Made by a program: the position numbers and the translations under genes
The notes under the pieces: model-generated
The model's database searches: none
Told to the model about the DNA's origin: nothing
The model's input: the letters and a program-made list of their open reading frames with translations, nothing else
Source of the DNA: Marinobacter oulmenensis
GTDB taxonomy: Bacteria; Pseudomonadota; Gammaproteobacteria; Pseudomonadales; Oleiphilaceae
Length of the DNA stretch: 64,000 bases
Assembly (NCBI RefSeq): GCF_014201735.1
Contig: NZ_JACHFE010000006.1
Location: 62,001-126,000 of the forward strand
Reading direction: 5' to 3'
Shown here: one piece after another, positions 33,433-41,845 of the stretch
Position numbering within the stretch: position 1 is the stretch's first letter
How the letters are laid out: every line of letters begins with the position of its first letter

Positions 33433-34749
33433 ATGTTTGGAAAAAAGCTGCACCAGGAAAACGCTGCTCTCAAAGAAGAGCTCTACATGCTGCAACAGCT
33501 GTCGGACGAGATTTCCCAGGAAACCATGGTCCTGTACCTGGACGCAGCCGGTAAAATTACGGCCTGCAACGAGATGTTCCAGAAGGAATTTGGTGTTTCA
33601 GCGGATGAACTCAATGGCCGGCACGCCCGTGATCTGGTTCCGGAGTATGACCGCAATACCCAGCACTTCGAGCACATGATGAATGCCCTGAAGGAAGGGC
33701 GGGTCTGGTCGGGAGCCTGGCAGGCCCAGAATCCCGGTGGCAGCCAGTTCTGGCTTCGGGTCCTGATCTGCCCGATCAAGACCGGCAACGGGAAACTCAG
33801 CCACTTCACCCTGGTCGTGAAGAACCTGACACGAACGATCGAAGCCTCCAGAGAGCATGACAACCTGATCCGGGCCATGCAGCGCTCCACCGCGGTGATC
33901 GAATTCGACATGGACGGGTATGTGCTGCACGCCAACCAGCTCTTCCTGAATGCCGTGGGATACTCGCTGAATGAAGTGAAGGGCAAGCATCACCGGATCT
34001 TCTGTCCGCCCGAGGTGTATGACTCGCCGGAATACGAGGAATTCTGGGCCCGGCTGAAACGCGGGGATTTCGTGGCGGATCGTTTTAAACGTATCGGTAA
34101 ACACGGTGATGAGGTCTGGCTGGAGGCATCGTACAACCCGCTGATGAACTCCCGTGACCAGTACTACAAGGTCGTCAAGTTTGCCACGGTGATTACCGAT
34201 CAGGTGCGCCAGGAACAGGAAGTGTCCAATGCCGCAGGCGTGGCTTTTGAAACGTCGAAGGATACGGATGCCAGCGCTGTTCGTGGAATCGAGGTCATGG
34301 TAAAGACCGCCGAAGTGATGCAGGAATTGTCGGATCAGATGAATGAAGCCGTGGCTGGAATGGGCAAGCTGGACCACCAGTCCCAGATGATTGGCAATAT
34401 CATTCAAAGCATCAGTGGCATTGCCGACCAGACCAACCTGCTGGCCCTGAACGCCGCTATTGAAGCGGCGAGGGCGGGTGAGCATGGTCGTGGTTTTGCG
34501 GTGGTGGCGGATGAGGTCAGGCAACTGGCGTCCCGCACCACGGCGGCGACCGAAGAGATTGTTGGCGTGGTGAATGAGAACCAGGAGCTGACATCCAATG
34601 CGGTCTATACCATCGAGTCCGGTAAGGCCAAGGCGGAAGATGTGCGCGCCCTGGTGCATGAGGCCAATGAGGTTATTCATGAAATCCAGGAAGCGGCCCG
34701 CAAAGTGGTGGATGCGGTTTCCCAGTTCTCTAACCAGTACGGTGAATAA
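33433..34749 (+). CDS. Soluble PAS-PAS methyl-accepting chemoreceptor (BdlA-like)
   Basis: A 438-residue cytoplasmic chemoreceptor with no membrane helix. An N-terminal coiled coil (about 1-25) is followed by two PAS domains: about 25-140 ([18 protein letters not shown]) and about 150-265 ([29 protein letters not shown]). The methyl-accepting signalling domain then ends at about 430, with the hairpin-tip sequence [20 protein letters not shown]. This is the layout of BdlA of Pseudomonas aeruginosa, which links PAS sensing of redox or energy state to biofilm dispersal, and of Aer-like sensors. ATG at 33433 has AAAGG upstream. A sigma-28 promoter lies at 33308-33334. The bound cofactor, if any, is not readable. 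Confidence 0.88.
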   Translation: MFGKKLHQENAALKEELYMLQQLSDEISQETMVLYLDAAGKITACNEMFQKEFGVSADELNGRHARDLVPEYDRNTQHFEHMMNALKEGRVWSGAWQAQNPGGSQFWLRVLICPIKTGNGKLSHFTLVVKNLTRTIEASREHDNLIRAMQRSTAVIEFDMDGYVLHANQLFLNAVGYSLNEVKGKHHRIFCPPEVYDSPEYEEFWARLKRGDFVADRFKRIGKHGDEVWLEASYNPLMNSRDQYYKVVKFATVITDQVRQEQEVSNAAGVAFETSKDTDASAVRGIEVMVKTAEVMQELSDQMNEAVAGMGKLDHQSQMIGNIIQSISGIADQTNLLALNAAIEAARAGEHGRGFAVVADEVRQLASRTTAATEEIVGVVNENQELTSNAVYTIESGKAKAEDVRALVHEANEVIHEIQEAARKVVDAVSQFSNQYGE

Positions 34750-34768
34750 CCCAGGCAATTTATACACA

Positions 34769-34793
34769 GAGCAGCCCCGGCGAAGGGCTGCTC
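34769..34793. terminator. Hairpin between the chemoreceptor and codA
   Basis: GAGCAGCCC (34769-34777) pairs perfectly with GGGCTGCTC (34785-34793) over a 7-base loop, between two convergent genes. No T-tract on the plus strand; a mildly AT-rich stretch follows on the minus strand. Confidence 0.5.
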
Positions 34794-34810
34794 GATTACC
34801 GCATTAACTG

Positions 34811-36070
34811 CTAGGGCAGCATCAGATCGGCCTGCCGGTTGTCGGCGGCCCTTTCGACCAGCAGCTTTCCATCCCTGACTGAAGCCAGTACCGGGCTTTG
34901 TCCCAGTAGAACCTCGTAAGGCGTCTGACCCTGCAGCACCACGCAGCGGGCGGGCCGCCCTTGTGCAATGCCGTAATGATCCAGATTCAGCGCTGCTGCG
35001 CCGTTATCGGTAATCATCTCCAGGCATTGTTCGATACGGTTCATTCCAAGCATGTGGCAGGCGTGCAGGCCCACATCCAGCGTGCGCAGCAGGTTGCCAT
35101 TGCCCATCGGATACCAGGGATCACGAATCGAGTCCTGGCCAAAGGCCACTTTCAGGCCGGCGTCAAGGAGTTCCGGAACCCGGGTAATACCCCGGCGTTT
35201 GGGGTAGCTGTCGAACCGGCCCTGCAGGTGCAGGTTTTCGGTGGGCATGGACAGGAACCTCAGATCGGCCTTCTTCAGCAGCCGGAACAGGCGACTGCAG
35301 TAGGCATCGTTGTAGGAACCCATGGCGCAGGTATGGCTGGCCGCCACCCGTGAACCATAGTCCAGTCGTAATGCCTCCGCTGCCAGAACTTCCAGAAAGC
35401 GGGATTCGGGGTCGTCGATTTCGTCGCAGTGGACGTCCACCAGCCGATCGTGGCGGTGAGCCAGTTCGACCAGCCAGCGAACGGACTCCGCGCCATAGTC
35501 TCGGGTGAATTCGAAATGGGGAATCCCGCCAACAACGTCGGCGCCGAGCCGGATGGCTTCCTCCATCAGTTCCCGGCCATTGGGAAAAGACCAGATCCCC
35601 TCCTGCGGGAAAGCCACGATCTGCAGATCGACGAACCCGGCCACCTGTTCACGAACCTCCAGCATGGCCTTGAGTGCAGTCAGTTGGGGGTCGGTCACGT
35701 CAACGTGGGTCCGCACGTACTGAATGCCATGAGCCGCAAACAGCTTCAGGGTCTGCGTCGCTCTGTGCAGGACATCGTCACGGCTCAGGCTGGCCTTGCG
35801 CTCGGACCAGCACTCAATGCCTTCGAACAGGGTGCCGCTCTGGTTCCAGCGGGGTTCGCCCGCAGTCAGGGCGGCGTCCAGATGGATATGGGGCTCGACA
35901 AAGGCAGGGCACACCAGATTGCCGTCGGCATCGAGCTGGCCGTCGATTGCCTGCTGCGCACCGGGCTGAGAGCGGATGCTTGCAAACTTCCCTTCCGACA
36001 GGGTGAGTGTGTGGAGTCCTTCCAGGCCCTGCAGACGGGCGTTGATAATGGCATTGACGGTTGCTTTCAT
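34811..36070 (-). CDS. codA: Cytosine deaminase
   Basis: Amidohydrolase converting cytosine to uracil and ammonia. 419 residues. The metal site is visible as FVEPHIHLDAAL (His near 61 and 63), HCDEIDD near 210, and GQDSIRDPWYPMGNGN near 308. SHTCAMGSYNDAY near 240 is the usual CodA segment. The start at ATG 36070 has GGAGA upstream. It is the last gene of a minus-strand operon whose first gene encodes the cytosine permease CodB and whose middle gene is a small PucR-type regulator. Confidence 0.9.
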   Translation of the reverse strand: MKATVNAIINARLQGLEGLHTLTLSEGKFASIRSQPGAQQAIDGQLDADGNLVCPAFVEPHIHLDAALTAGEPRWNQSGTLFEGIECWSERKASLSRDDVLHRATQTLKLFAAHGIQYVRTHVDVTDPQLTALKAMLEVREQVAGFVDLQIVAFPQEGIWSFPNGRELMEEAIRLGADVVGGIPHFEFTRDYGAESVRWLVELAHRHDRLVDVHCDEIDDPESRFLEVLAAEALRLDYGSRVAASHTCAMGSYNDAYCSRLFRLLKKADLRFLSMPTENLHLQGRFDSYPKRRGITRVPELLDAGLKVAFGQDSIRDPWYPMGNGNLLRTLDVGLHACHMLGMNRIEQCLEMITDNGAAALNLDHYGIAQGRPARCVVLQGQTPYEVLLGQSPVLASVRDGKLLVERAADNRQADLMLP

Positions 36071-36100
36071 GATGTCTCCAGACAGTTGGCCCACTTGCTT

Positions 36101-36721
36101 TCAACGCGAGGACAACAAGTGGGCCAGCAGTAGTGTCTTAAATGCTTCGTTCCCGTGCGGGTGCTGCACGGAACGGTGAATATGGTTCATCCGGTTGCGG
36201 ATGGTGTTGCGGTGACAACCCAGGGCATCGGCCATGGCACGCTGGTTGCCCCGGCAGGTGACCCAGGCTTCCAAGAGGTCGGCATTTGTGGCCAGTAACC
36301 CGGGTTCCGGCGGCAGTTCCCCGACGATCTCCGACTGGACTATGGCGCGGCTGATTGCCTCGGTTACTTCCACCATGGGCAGCGAATAAGGTTGCTCGAA
36401 CAGAGGCATGGACAATTCATCGGCCAGGCGGCAGAGCGCGTTGGGCAACTGGCCGATGTAGGCCTCACCGGTCAGCACGACCAGCCCGGAGATGCGGCAT
36501 TCCCGACCTTCGTACAGGCACTCGGCCAGGTTCTCGGGGCTGCGATGCCGGCTGATGCCGGTTACGAAAACCAGTTCGCCGCCTTTTACCCAGCGTTGAA
36601 ACGAGCGGTTTTCCGCAACGTATGGCCAACGTATCGTGTTGTCGGCAGCGGCGCCCCCGCCCCGGAGGCGTATCGCCTCCAGGCCGGGGATTGCGGGCAT
36701 GTCATGACAGTGCAGAGGCAT
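36101..36721 (-). CDS. Compact PucR-family regulator
   Basis: A 206-residue protein with an N-terminal PucR domain (about 10-115; VKGGELVFVTGIS, SGLVVLTGEAYIG) and a C-terminal PucR-type helix-turn-helix (about 150-200; AMADALGCHRNTIRNRMNHI). Classical PucR regulators exceed 400 residues because a GGDEF-like region lies between these parts; here it is missing. It starts at ATG 36721, directly against the codB stop at 36722, and is followed 31 bases later by codA, so it is embedded in the operon it most likely controls. Ligand is probably cytosine or a relative, by context only. Confidence 0.82.
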   Translation of the reverse strand: MPLHCHDMPAIPGLEAIRLRGGGAAADNTIRWPYVAENRSFQRWVKGGELVFVTGISRHRSPENLAECLYEGRECRISGLVVLTGEAYIGQLPNALCRLADELSMPLFEQPYSLPMVEVTEAISRAIVQSEIVGELPPEPGLLATNADLLEAWVTCRGNQRAMADALGCHRNTIRNRMNHIHRSVQHPHGNEAFKTLLLAHLLSSR

Positions 36722-38005
36722 TCAGGCGGTTCCCATCACCTGGGCGCGGCGCTCACGCACAGCCTGGCCGACCACCAGGACAATGCTGTAGGTCAGTGCT
36801 GCTACCAAAACCCCTACAATGGGGGCAATCCACGGTGAGGTGTACGCAGCCGCAGAGCCCACCGCATAGGCCAGCAGACCGGGAATGTTGAACGCCGGCA
36901 ACGTGGTGTTCTCAAGGGCCGGATATTGGCGTTTATAGCCAACGAAATAGCTTGCCATAATGACGCCGCCAATGGGTGGAATAAAGGTGCCCAGAAGCAC
37001 CAGGAAGGGAATCAGCCATTCATACATTCCCAGCACAGCCAGTACAGTGCCAATGGCTGCACCGCCGATAGTTACGCTTTTGCGCCGACGGGTCCGGAGC
37101 AGGTTGCAGCCGGCCACCGCAAAGTTGTAAACCGTGTTGTCCTGAGTGGTCCACAGGTTCAGGAACAGCATCAGGATGCCCAGTGTGGCCAACCCCTGAG
37201 CGACCATGATGTCGACAATATCCGCCTGCTGGTATACAAGGGCGCCAAAGGCCCCGATCAGGGTCATCAGGCCATTGCCCAGGAAGAACGCCAGGAGCGT
37301 GGCGATCACGGCGGTTTTCCCGGATTTTGCGAAGCGTGTCCAATTGGTGGCCTGGGTTCCGCCGCTGACAAAGGTGCCGAAGACCAGGGTGATGGCTGCG
37401 GCCATGGTCATGTCGTCGGTGGGTGTAATCGCCAGAAGCCCGCTGATGCCGCCGGCATCGGTAGTGGCAATGCTCATGCTTACGGCCACCAGAACAATCA
37501 TGGCGGGGACTGCGAATCGGGAGAGCCATTCCAGTCCGCGGTAGCCAATAAAGGCGGTGATACAGAAACCGAATCCGAACAGAACCATCAGGGGCGTTGT
37601 CAGGCTTTCAGGCATACCGGTCAGTTTAACCAGCAGTATGGCCATGGTGGCGGTGCCCCAAGCATACCAACCGATCTGGGTGAAACCGAGAATGAAATCA
37701 GAGAGTTTGCTGCCCACTTCGCCAAAGGTGAAGCGACTCATCAGAGCGGTATTCAGGCCCGTTCTGGCGGCTATATAGCCCAGTACGGCGGCGTAGAGGC
37801 CCAACAACAAGTTGCCGATGGCGAGCACGATCAGCATGGTGGAAAAATCAAAGGCTACGCCAACGCTGCCGCCAGCCCACATGGTGGCGGTAAAAAAGGT
37901 AAAACCCAGCAGCACCAGCCCCATGGACCAGACGCTTTTGCGCTGATCCATGGGCACCGGACTGAGGGGATAATCCTGTTCTTTCGGGGTGGGGGCAGTG
38001 CTCAT
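36722..38005 (-). CDS. codB: Cytosine permease (NCS1 family)
   Basis: A 427-residue inner-membrane transporter with about 12 helices. It belongs to the nucleobase:cation symporter-1 family and closely follows CodB in length and in motifs such as GVAFDFSTMLI and TRFAKSGKTAVIATL. Operon partners (PucR-type regulator and cytosine deaminase) support cytosine as substrate. ATG at 38005 begins with MSTAPTPKEQDYPLSPVPM, a hydrophilic cytoplasmic tail of about 25 residues before the first helix. A palindrome at 38104-38124 lies upstream. Confidence 0.9.
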   Translation of the reverse strand: MSTAPTPKEQDYPLSPVPMDQRKSVWSMGLVLLGFTFFTATMWAGGSVGVAFDFSTMLIVLAIGNLLLGLYAAVLGYIAARTGLNTALMSRFTFGEVGSKLSDFILGFTQIGWYAWGTATMAILLVKLTGMPESLTTPLMVLFGFGFCITAFIGYRGLEWLSRFAVPAMIVLVAVSMSIATTDAGGISGLLAITPTDDMTMAAAITLVFGTFVSGGTQATNWTRFAKSGKTAVIATLLAFFLGNGLMTLIGAFGALVYQQADIVDIMVAQGLATLGILMLFLNLWTTQDNTVYNFAVAGCNLLRTRRRKSVTIGGAAIGTVLAVLGMYEWLIPFLVLLGTFIPPIGGVIMASYFVGYKRQYPALENTTLPAFNIPGLLAYAVGSAAAYTSPWIAPIVGVLVAALTYSIVLVVGQAVRERRAQVMGTA

Positions 38006-38103
38006 GGTGGTCGCTCCGTGTTGTTGGTTAACACGAAGGCGAATGGCAACCTTTATGCCATCCTGAGTTATAGCCAGGGATCATGCCGGCAGCCGCGGGA
38101 AGG

Positions 38104-38124
38104 AATTGTGCATTTTGAACAATT
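38104..38124. promoter_or_regulatory. Inverted repeat upstream of codB
   Basis: AATTGT (38104-38109) and ACAATT (38119-38124) with a 9-base spacer, about 100 bases before the codB ATG in the 218-base gap 38006-38223. It could be a regulator site for the cod operon. The remaining gap shows nothing else I can name. Confidence 0.35.
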
Positions 38125-38223
38125 GGGGTGCTGGCGGCCTAGGGGGTGCGCAGCTCATGCATGGTTCTGGTGCGATTGTCCCCGGGTGTCGCCGTGATGG
38201 TGCGGCCCCGGCGGTGCTGTTGT

Positions 38224-39330
38224 TCAGAACAGCTGGTCGCGACCGGACTGTTTGGCCTGGTAGAGCTGGCGGTCTGCCATGGCAATGATGGCTTCCGCGT
38301 CCGGGCCGCTGTCGCTGACCAGCGCGATGCCGGCGCTGGCGGTAAGGATGCCGCCGATGCCTTCGGGGTGTGCAATGCCCAGTGCGCGGACTCTTTCAAG
38401 CACCCGCTCAGCGATACGCTGGCCCTGTTCCCGGTCGGCACCGGCCAGCAGAATGGCGATCTCTTCCCCACCGTAGCGGTACAGGGTGTCGCCAGGCCTG
38501 AGGGCGCCGGCAATGGCGTTCACCACATCTTTCAGGGCGCGGTCGCCCTGGGGATGGCCCAGGGCATCGTTATACTGCTTGAAGTAATCTATGTCGCAGA
38601 GCACCAGGGAAAACAGTTGTCCATGGGCCCGGTATTCCGCGATGGCGGCTCGCAGATCCTGATCCAGGGCGCGACGGTTCAGTATCCCGGTCAGAGGGTC
38701 GTGACTGGCACGATGCATCCATTCCAGCTTGTCGTGCAGGTCCCGGGTGTAGGCCCGGCGCTGGCTTTCATGCAGAGCCCAGAAACCGAAGCCGGCCAGG
38801 CATCCGGCCAGAGCCCACCACAGCAGCATCCTGCGGTTGTTCTCGATTTCTTCCAGGAGCATGAGGGCCACCCGTGTGCGTTTTGCCTCCTGGCCGGCCT
38901 CAATGTCACTGACACACTGGATGACTGGCAGCAGCAGGGATGCGGCAAGTTCATGGGAAACCGGCGCCCCGGTGGCCAGTGTGCGATCCAGTCTGTCGAG
39001 CCGGTCCAGGGTGCCCTGAGCACAAGGATACTCATCCAGGTAAAGCGGCACATTGAGCAGACCGTAAACAATGTTCAGCTGCTGGCTGATAGCCGGGTAA
39101 TGGGGATGCTGCGGGTTCTCGGTGAGCAGCGTTTCCAGGCTGTTCTGGAGCCGCTCCCGGGCGCGGGTGGCCAGCTGTTTGTCGGTCAGTTTGCCGGTGT
39201 TATTGAAATAGCGGCTGACCTGGGGCTGGCCCCATCCTGCTTCGTAGGACAGCACGGCAAACAGCAGGGCGAAGCAGAGGATGCTTAGCCAGAGCCAGCT
39301 GATGTGTCGGCGCCAACGGGGAGATTTCAC
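38224..39330 (-). CDS. Membrane diguanylate cyclase
   Basis: A 368-residue protein. One helix near 12-30, a periplasmic domain of about 130 residues (about 32-165), a second helix near 165-185, a short linker, then a GGDEF domain (about 200-365) with YGGEEIAI, so the catalytic motif is GGEE and substrate contacts SLVLCDIDYFKQYNDALGHPQGD are intact. An allosteric RxxD was not seen. Its start overlaps the stop of the upstream gene by one base, so the two are co-translated. The periplasmic part is unlike a named sensor. Confidence 0.88.
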   Translation of the reverse strand: MKSPRWRRHISWLWLSILCFALLFAVLSYEAGWGQPQVSRYFNNTGKLTDKQLATRARERLQNSLETLLTENPQHPHYPAISQQLNIVYGLLNVPLYLDEYPCAQGTLDRLDRLDRTLATGAPVSHELAASLLLPVIQCVSDIEAGQEAKRTRVALMLLEEIENNRRMLLWWALAGCLAGFGFWALHESQRRAYTRDLHDKLEWMHRASHDPLTGILNRRALDQDLRAAIAEYRAHGQLFSLVLCDIDYFKQYNDALGHPQGDRALKDVVNAIAGALRPGDTLYRYGGEEIAILLAGADREQGQRIAERVLERVRALGIAHPEGIGGILTASAGIALVSDSGPDAEAIIAMADRQLYQAKQSGRDQLF

Positions 39331-39791
39331 TATAAAGCCTCAATACTCTTCAACATCCAGACCCAAAGGTTGAAGCTGCGCAGGTGCTCCGGATTACGGT
39401 CGCCGTAGTCCCGTTCCACCAGGCGCACCGGCCCCTGCTGTCTCAGGGTCAGCGGCTCACCGTCTTCGTGGGTCACCAGAACCCAACTGCCGGACGCCCA
39501 GTCGTCGAGCTCGATAATGTAGCCGTCGTGGGCTTCGAGCCGGATGCGTTCCGGCACGCGGCCAATCTCACGGGCCAGCAGATCCGTCAGCGCGATACCC
39601 CGGATGGTAACGTCCCGGCCACGATAGGGTGCATAAAAAGTAAATTCCAGGTCCGCCCGCTCGCGCAGCTCGGTAATGGGCAGATCTATCCTGCGGTCGC
39701 CATCCACGATCAGCAGGGAGTCAACCGATGCCGATACCCAGGGCGCAAAAACAGCCAGCGCTGACATCAGTACCGCCGGGAAAAGTCGCAT
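39330..39791 (-). CDS. Periplasmic molybdopterin-oxidoreductase-like domain protein
   Basis: A 153-residue protein with a signal peptide (about 1-22, ending in VSASV). It then resembles the oxidoreductase molybdopterin-binding domain in fold (RGIALTDLLAREIG, ELDDWASGSWVLVTHEDGEPL), but without the cofactor-binding residues I would need to call it active. Such proteins are often paired with diguanylate cyclases. ATG at 39791 has AGAGG upstream. It overlaps the diguanylate cyclase gene by one base and may be a periplasmic input partner for its sensor. Confidence 0.75.
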   Translation of the reverse strand: MRLFPAVLMSALAVFAPWVSASVDSLLIVDGDRRIDLPITELRERADLEFTFYAPYRGRDVTIRGIALTDLLAREIGRVPERIRLEAHDGYIIELDDWASGSWVLVTHEDGEPLTLRQQGPVRLVERDYGDRNPEHLRSFNLWVWMLKSIEAL

Positions 39792-39878
39792 GGAATGTGC
39801 CTCTGAAAAATACAAAGGATATAGAGTAGCGCAAAGTCGGGGCGGAGGTATTGAATTAGGCCCGATTTCTTGTGGGCG

Positions 39879-40292
39879 CTAGAGTTTGACTTTCCCTCGA
39901 AGCGCCTTGGTCTGGCCGCGCTGGGTTTTCCTGTCCATACGGCGTTTGCGCGCCGTTTTCGACGGGCGGGTGGGGCGCCGGGCCTTGTGCTGTTTGACGG
40001 CCTCCTGAATCAGCGACTTCAGTCGCTGAAGGGCGTCCTCCCGGTTCTGTTCGAGGGTGCGGAAAGACTGGGCCTTGATAATGATGATGCCGTCTTTGCT
40101 GATCCGCTGATCGGACAGCGCCATCAGACGTTCCTTGTAGAACGGCGGCAGTGTGGAATGAAGAATGTCGAAGCGCAGATGCACCGCGGTTGCGACCTTG
40201 TTCACGTTCTGGCCGCCCGCCCCCTGGGCACGGATCTGGGACATGTCGATTTCCCAGTCAGCGAGCTCTACGTTGTTGGAGATCTTGAGCAT
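39879..40292 (-). CDS. arfB: Ribosome rescue peptidyl-tRNA hydrolase ArfB (YaeJ)
   Basis: Rescues ribosomes stalled at the end of truncated mRNA by hydrolysing peptidyl-tRNA. 137 residues. The catalytic GGQ lies at residues 26-28 in RAQGAGGQNVNK, followed by the release-factor-like core to about 105. A very basic tail (KARRPTRPSKTARKRR and on) inserts into the empty mRNA channel. ATG at 40292 is chosen; a GTG at 40310 has no ribosome site. A perfect 12-base hairpin sits 19 bases upstream of the ATG. Confidence 0.92.
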   Translation of the reverse strand: MLKISNNVELADWEIDMSQIRAQGAGGQNVNKVATAVHLRFDILHSTLPPFYKERLMALSDQRISKDGIIIIKAQSFRTLEQNREDALQRLKSLIQEAVKQHKARRPTRPSKTARKRRMDRKTQRGQTKALRGKVKL

Positions 40293-40310
40293 GTGATGTC
40301 CGGATGGCAC

Positions 40311-40337
40311 AGAGGGGAGCCGTGGCGGCTCCCCTCT
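40311..40337. terminator. Perfect hairpin between the SDR gene and arfB
   Basis: AGAGGGGAGCCG (40311-40322) and CGGCTCCCCTCT (40326-40337) form a perfect 12-base stem with a 3-base loop. It lies 28 bases past the SDR stop and 19 bases before the arfB ATG on the minus strand. Minus-strand T-tract is absent, so it may be a weak terminator or a leader structure of arfB. Confidence 0.6.
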
Positions 40338-40365
40338 GGCGTTTTAGCGGCCTGTTGGCGTTGCC

Positions 40366-41160
40366 TCAGGCCATGGTGTCAACGATACCGCCTTCGACCC
40401 GCAGGGCGGCGCCGGTGGTGGCGCTTGCCTGGGGTGAGGCCAGATAGACACTCATGTTAGCGACTTCCTCCACATCTGCAATGCGCTGGATGATGGAGCT
40501 TGGCCGGTTTTCCTTGACAAAGTTGGCGCCGGCCTCTTCTTCTGAGACGCCCTGTTCCCGGGCGATGTTGGAAATCATGTTACCCACGCCTTCCGAGTTG
40601 GTGGGGCCGGGCAGTACCGCGTTGACGGTCACACCGGTGCCCGAGAGTACCTTGGCCAGGCCGCGGGAGATGGACTGCACGGCTGTTTTGGTCATGCCGT
40701 AGTGCACCATTTCCGACGGAATGTTCAGAGCGGATTCGCTGGACAGGAACTGGATTCTGCCCCAGTCGCGCTCCTTCATGCCCTGGGCATAGTGGCGGGA
40801 CAGCCGCACGGCACTCATCACGTTAACGTCGAAGAAGTGCTGCCAGTCATCGTCGGTGATGTCGAAAAACGGCTTGGGCTCAAAGATACCGACGTTGTTG
40901 ATCAGGATATCGCAGTCGGGTTTCTGGCGAATCAGTTCGTTGCAGCCTTCGGCCGTGCCCAGATCGGCGGCCACACCGTCAACGCTGGCACCAGGAACCT
41001 GGTTTTCGATGGTTTTTATAGCGTCATCCACACGGGACTGGGTGCGCCCGGTCACAGTGACCGCGGCCCCGGCATTGGCAAGCCCCTTGGCGATCGCCAG
41101 GCCGATCCCGGCCGTGGAGCCGGATACAATTGCGGTTTTTCCTGTCAGGTCGATTTTCAT
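40366..41160 (-). CDS. Short-chain dehydrogenase/reductase
   Basis: A 264-residue classical SDR. The cofactor motif is SGSTAGIGLAIAKGLA (about 13-27) and the catalytic triad is Ser near 141 (FLSSESALN), then YGMTKTAV (Tyr near 154, Lys near 158). LINNVGIFEPK is the NNAG-equivalent near 86. An extended C-terminal lobe (REQGVSEEEAGANFVKENRPS) marks the subgroup that acts on bulky or 3-oxo substrates. ATG at 41160 has AAGGAG about 12 bases upstream. It is followed by arfB; the two appear unrelated in function. The substrate is unknown. Confidence 0.87.
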   Translation of the reverse strand: MKIDLTGKTAIVSGSTAGIGLAIAKGLANAGAAVTVTGRTQSRVDDAIKTIENQVPGASVDGVAADLGTAEGCNELIRQKPDCDILINNVGIFEPKPFFDITDDDWQHFFDVNVMSAVRLSRHYAQGMKERDWGRIQFLSSESALNIPSEMVHYGMTKTAVQSISRGLAKVLSGTGVTVNAVLPGPTNSEGVGNMISNIAREQGVSEEEAGANFVKENRPSSIIQRIADVEEVANMSVYLASPQASATTGAALRVEGGIVDTMA

Positions 41161-41521
41161 AGCGGGCTCGCTCCTTTTTCGCGGATTGCTCATTCAACCG
41201 ATTTCTTGCCAATACCTCAAAGATGGGGACAGGCATCGGGTGCTTAAACCCTGAGGCCTCACGGCGACCGTTACAGTATGTATAAGTGACCGGAAGTTGG
41301 TGCTTTTTTCGTCTGATCAAAAACCCTTCAGTTTGCTGGAAGTCGCCAATGTGAACGCCTGGGAACACCTATCCTGCAATTGCCAACAAAGTTATCCACA
41401 GGTTTTGTGAGTAAGTCTTTTGCCACCCGCGGGAACCGGATGGCGGTACGCCAACTGGCCCGCACCAAGGCCTTTCCGGTACCATCCGGCACATTCCCCA
41501 AGGCTCAGGAGACTCGCTGAC
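41161..41521. other. 361-base divergent intergenic region
   Basis: Lies between the SDR gene and the hypothetical gene at 41522. It contains TTATCCACA at 41392-41400, a perfect DnaA box, but no second box or AT-rich unwinding element was seen nearby. No open frame with a good ribosome site was found. It should hold the promoters of both flanking genes. Confidence 0.6.
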
Positions 41522-41845
41522 ATGGCTGAAGAACCGCTCAAATCCCTGTCTGACATGGCCAGCGAGGCTCACGCCCGCATTCAGGCGACGCACCAGCACA
41601 TCAATCCCGTGGTGGAGGTGCGTCAGGGCATGCGCAAGTCGGGCATTCCCGCCGATGTGATGACCATCGACTGTCTGCGCACCCGCCGGCGGATCACCCT
41701 GATCCTGCATGACGGTCAGCCGGGCGTGTTTCTGTACCAGTTCGTGACCATTGACGACGAAGTGGGTAATGACTTCCAGCAAAAGCCCATGTCCGAGATG
41801 AGCACGCAGTTGCTGTTTGACTGGATGGAGGATTACTTTGGCTGA
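41522..41845 (+). CDS. Conserved hypothetical protein
   Basis: A 107-residue, mostly helical, acidic cytoplasmic protein. It has an N-terminal helical stretch (LSDMASEAHARIQATHQHI), then a beta-rich core (ADVMTIDCLRTRRRITLILHDGQPGVFLYQF) and an acidic C-terminus (LLFDWMEDYF). I do not recognise a named family. ATG at 41522 has AGGAG about 12 bases upstream. It overlaps the 3' end of the convergent histidine kinase gene by 13 bases. It is probably monocistronic. Confidence 0.7.
   Translation: MAEEPLKSLSDMASEAHARIQATHQHINPVVEVRQGMRKSGIPADVMTIDCLRTRRRITLILHDGQPGVFLYQFVTIDDEVGNDFQQKPMSEMSTQLLFDWMEDYFG

Noticed and set aside
36926..38197. 423-codon open frame on the plus strand
   Set aside because: Antisense to codB; His, Gln and Asp-rich composition typical of a reversed membrane protein gene.
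41392..41400. Perfect DnaA box TTATCCACA
   Set aside because: Only one box was found; there is no cluster, AT-rich element, or dnaA/dnaN/gidA gene nearby, so it is not called an origin.
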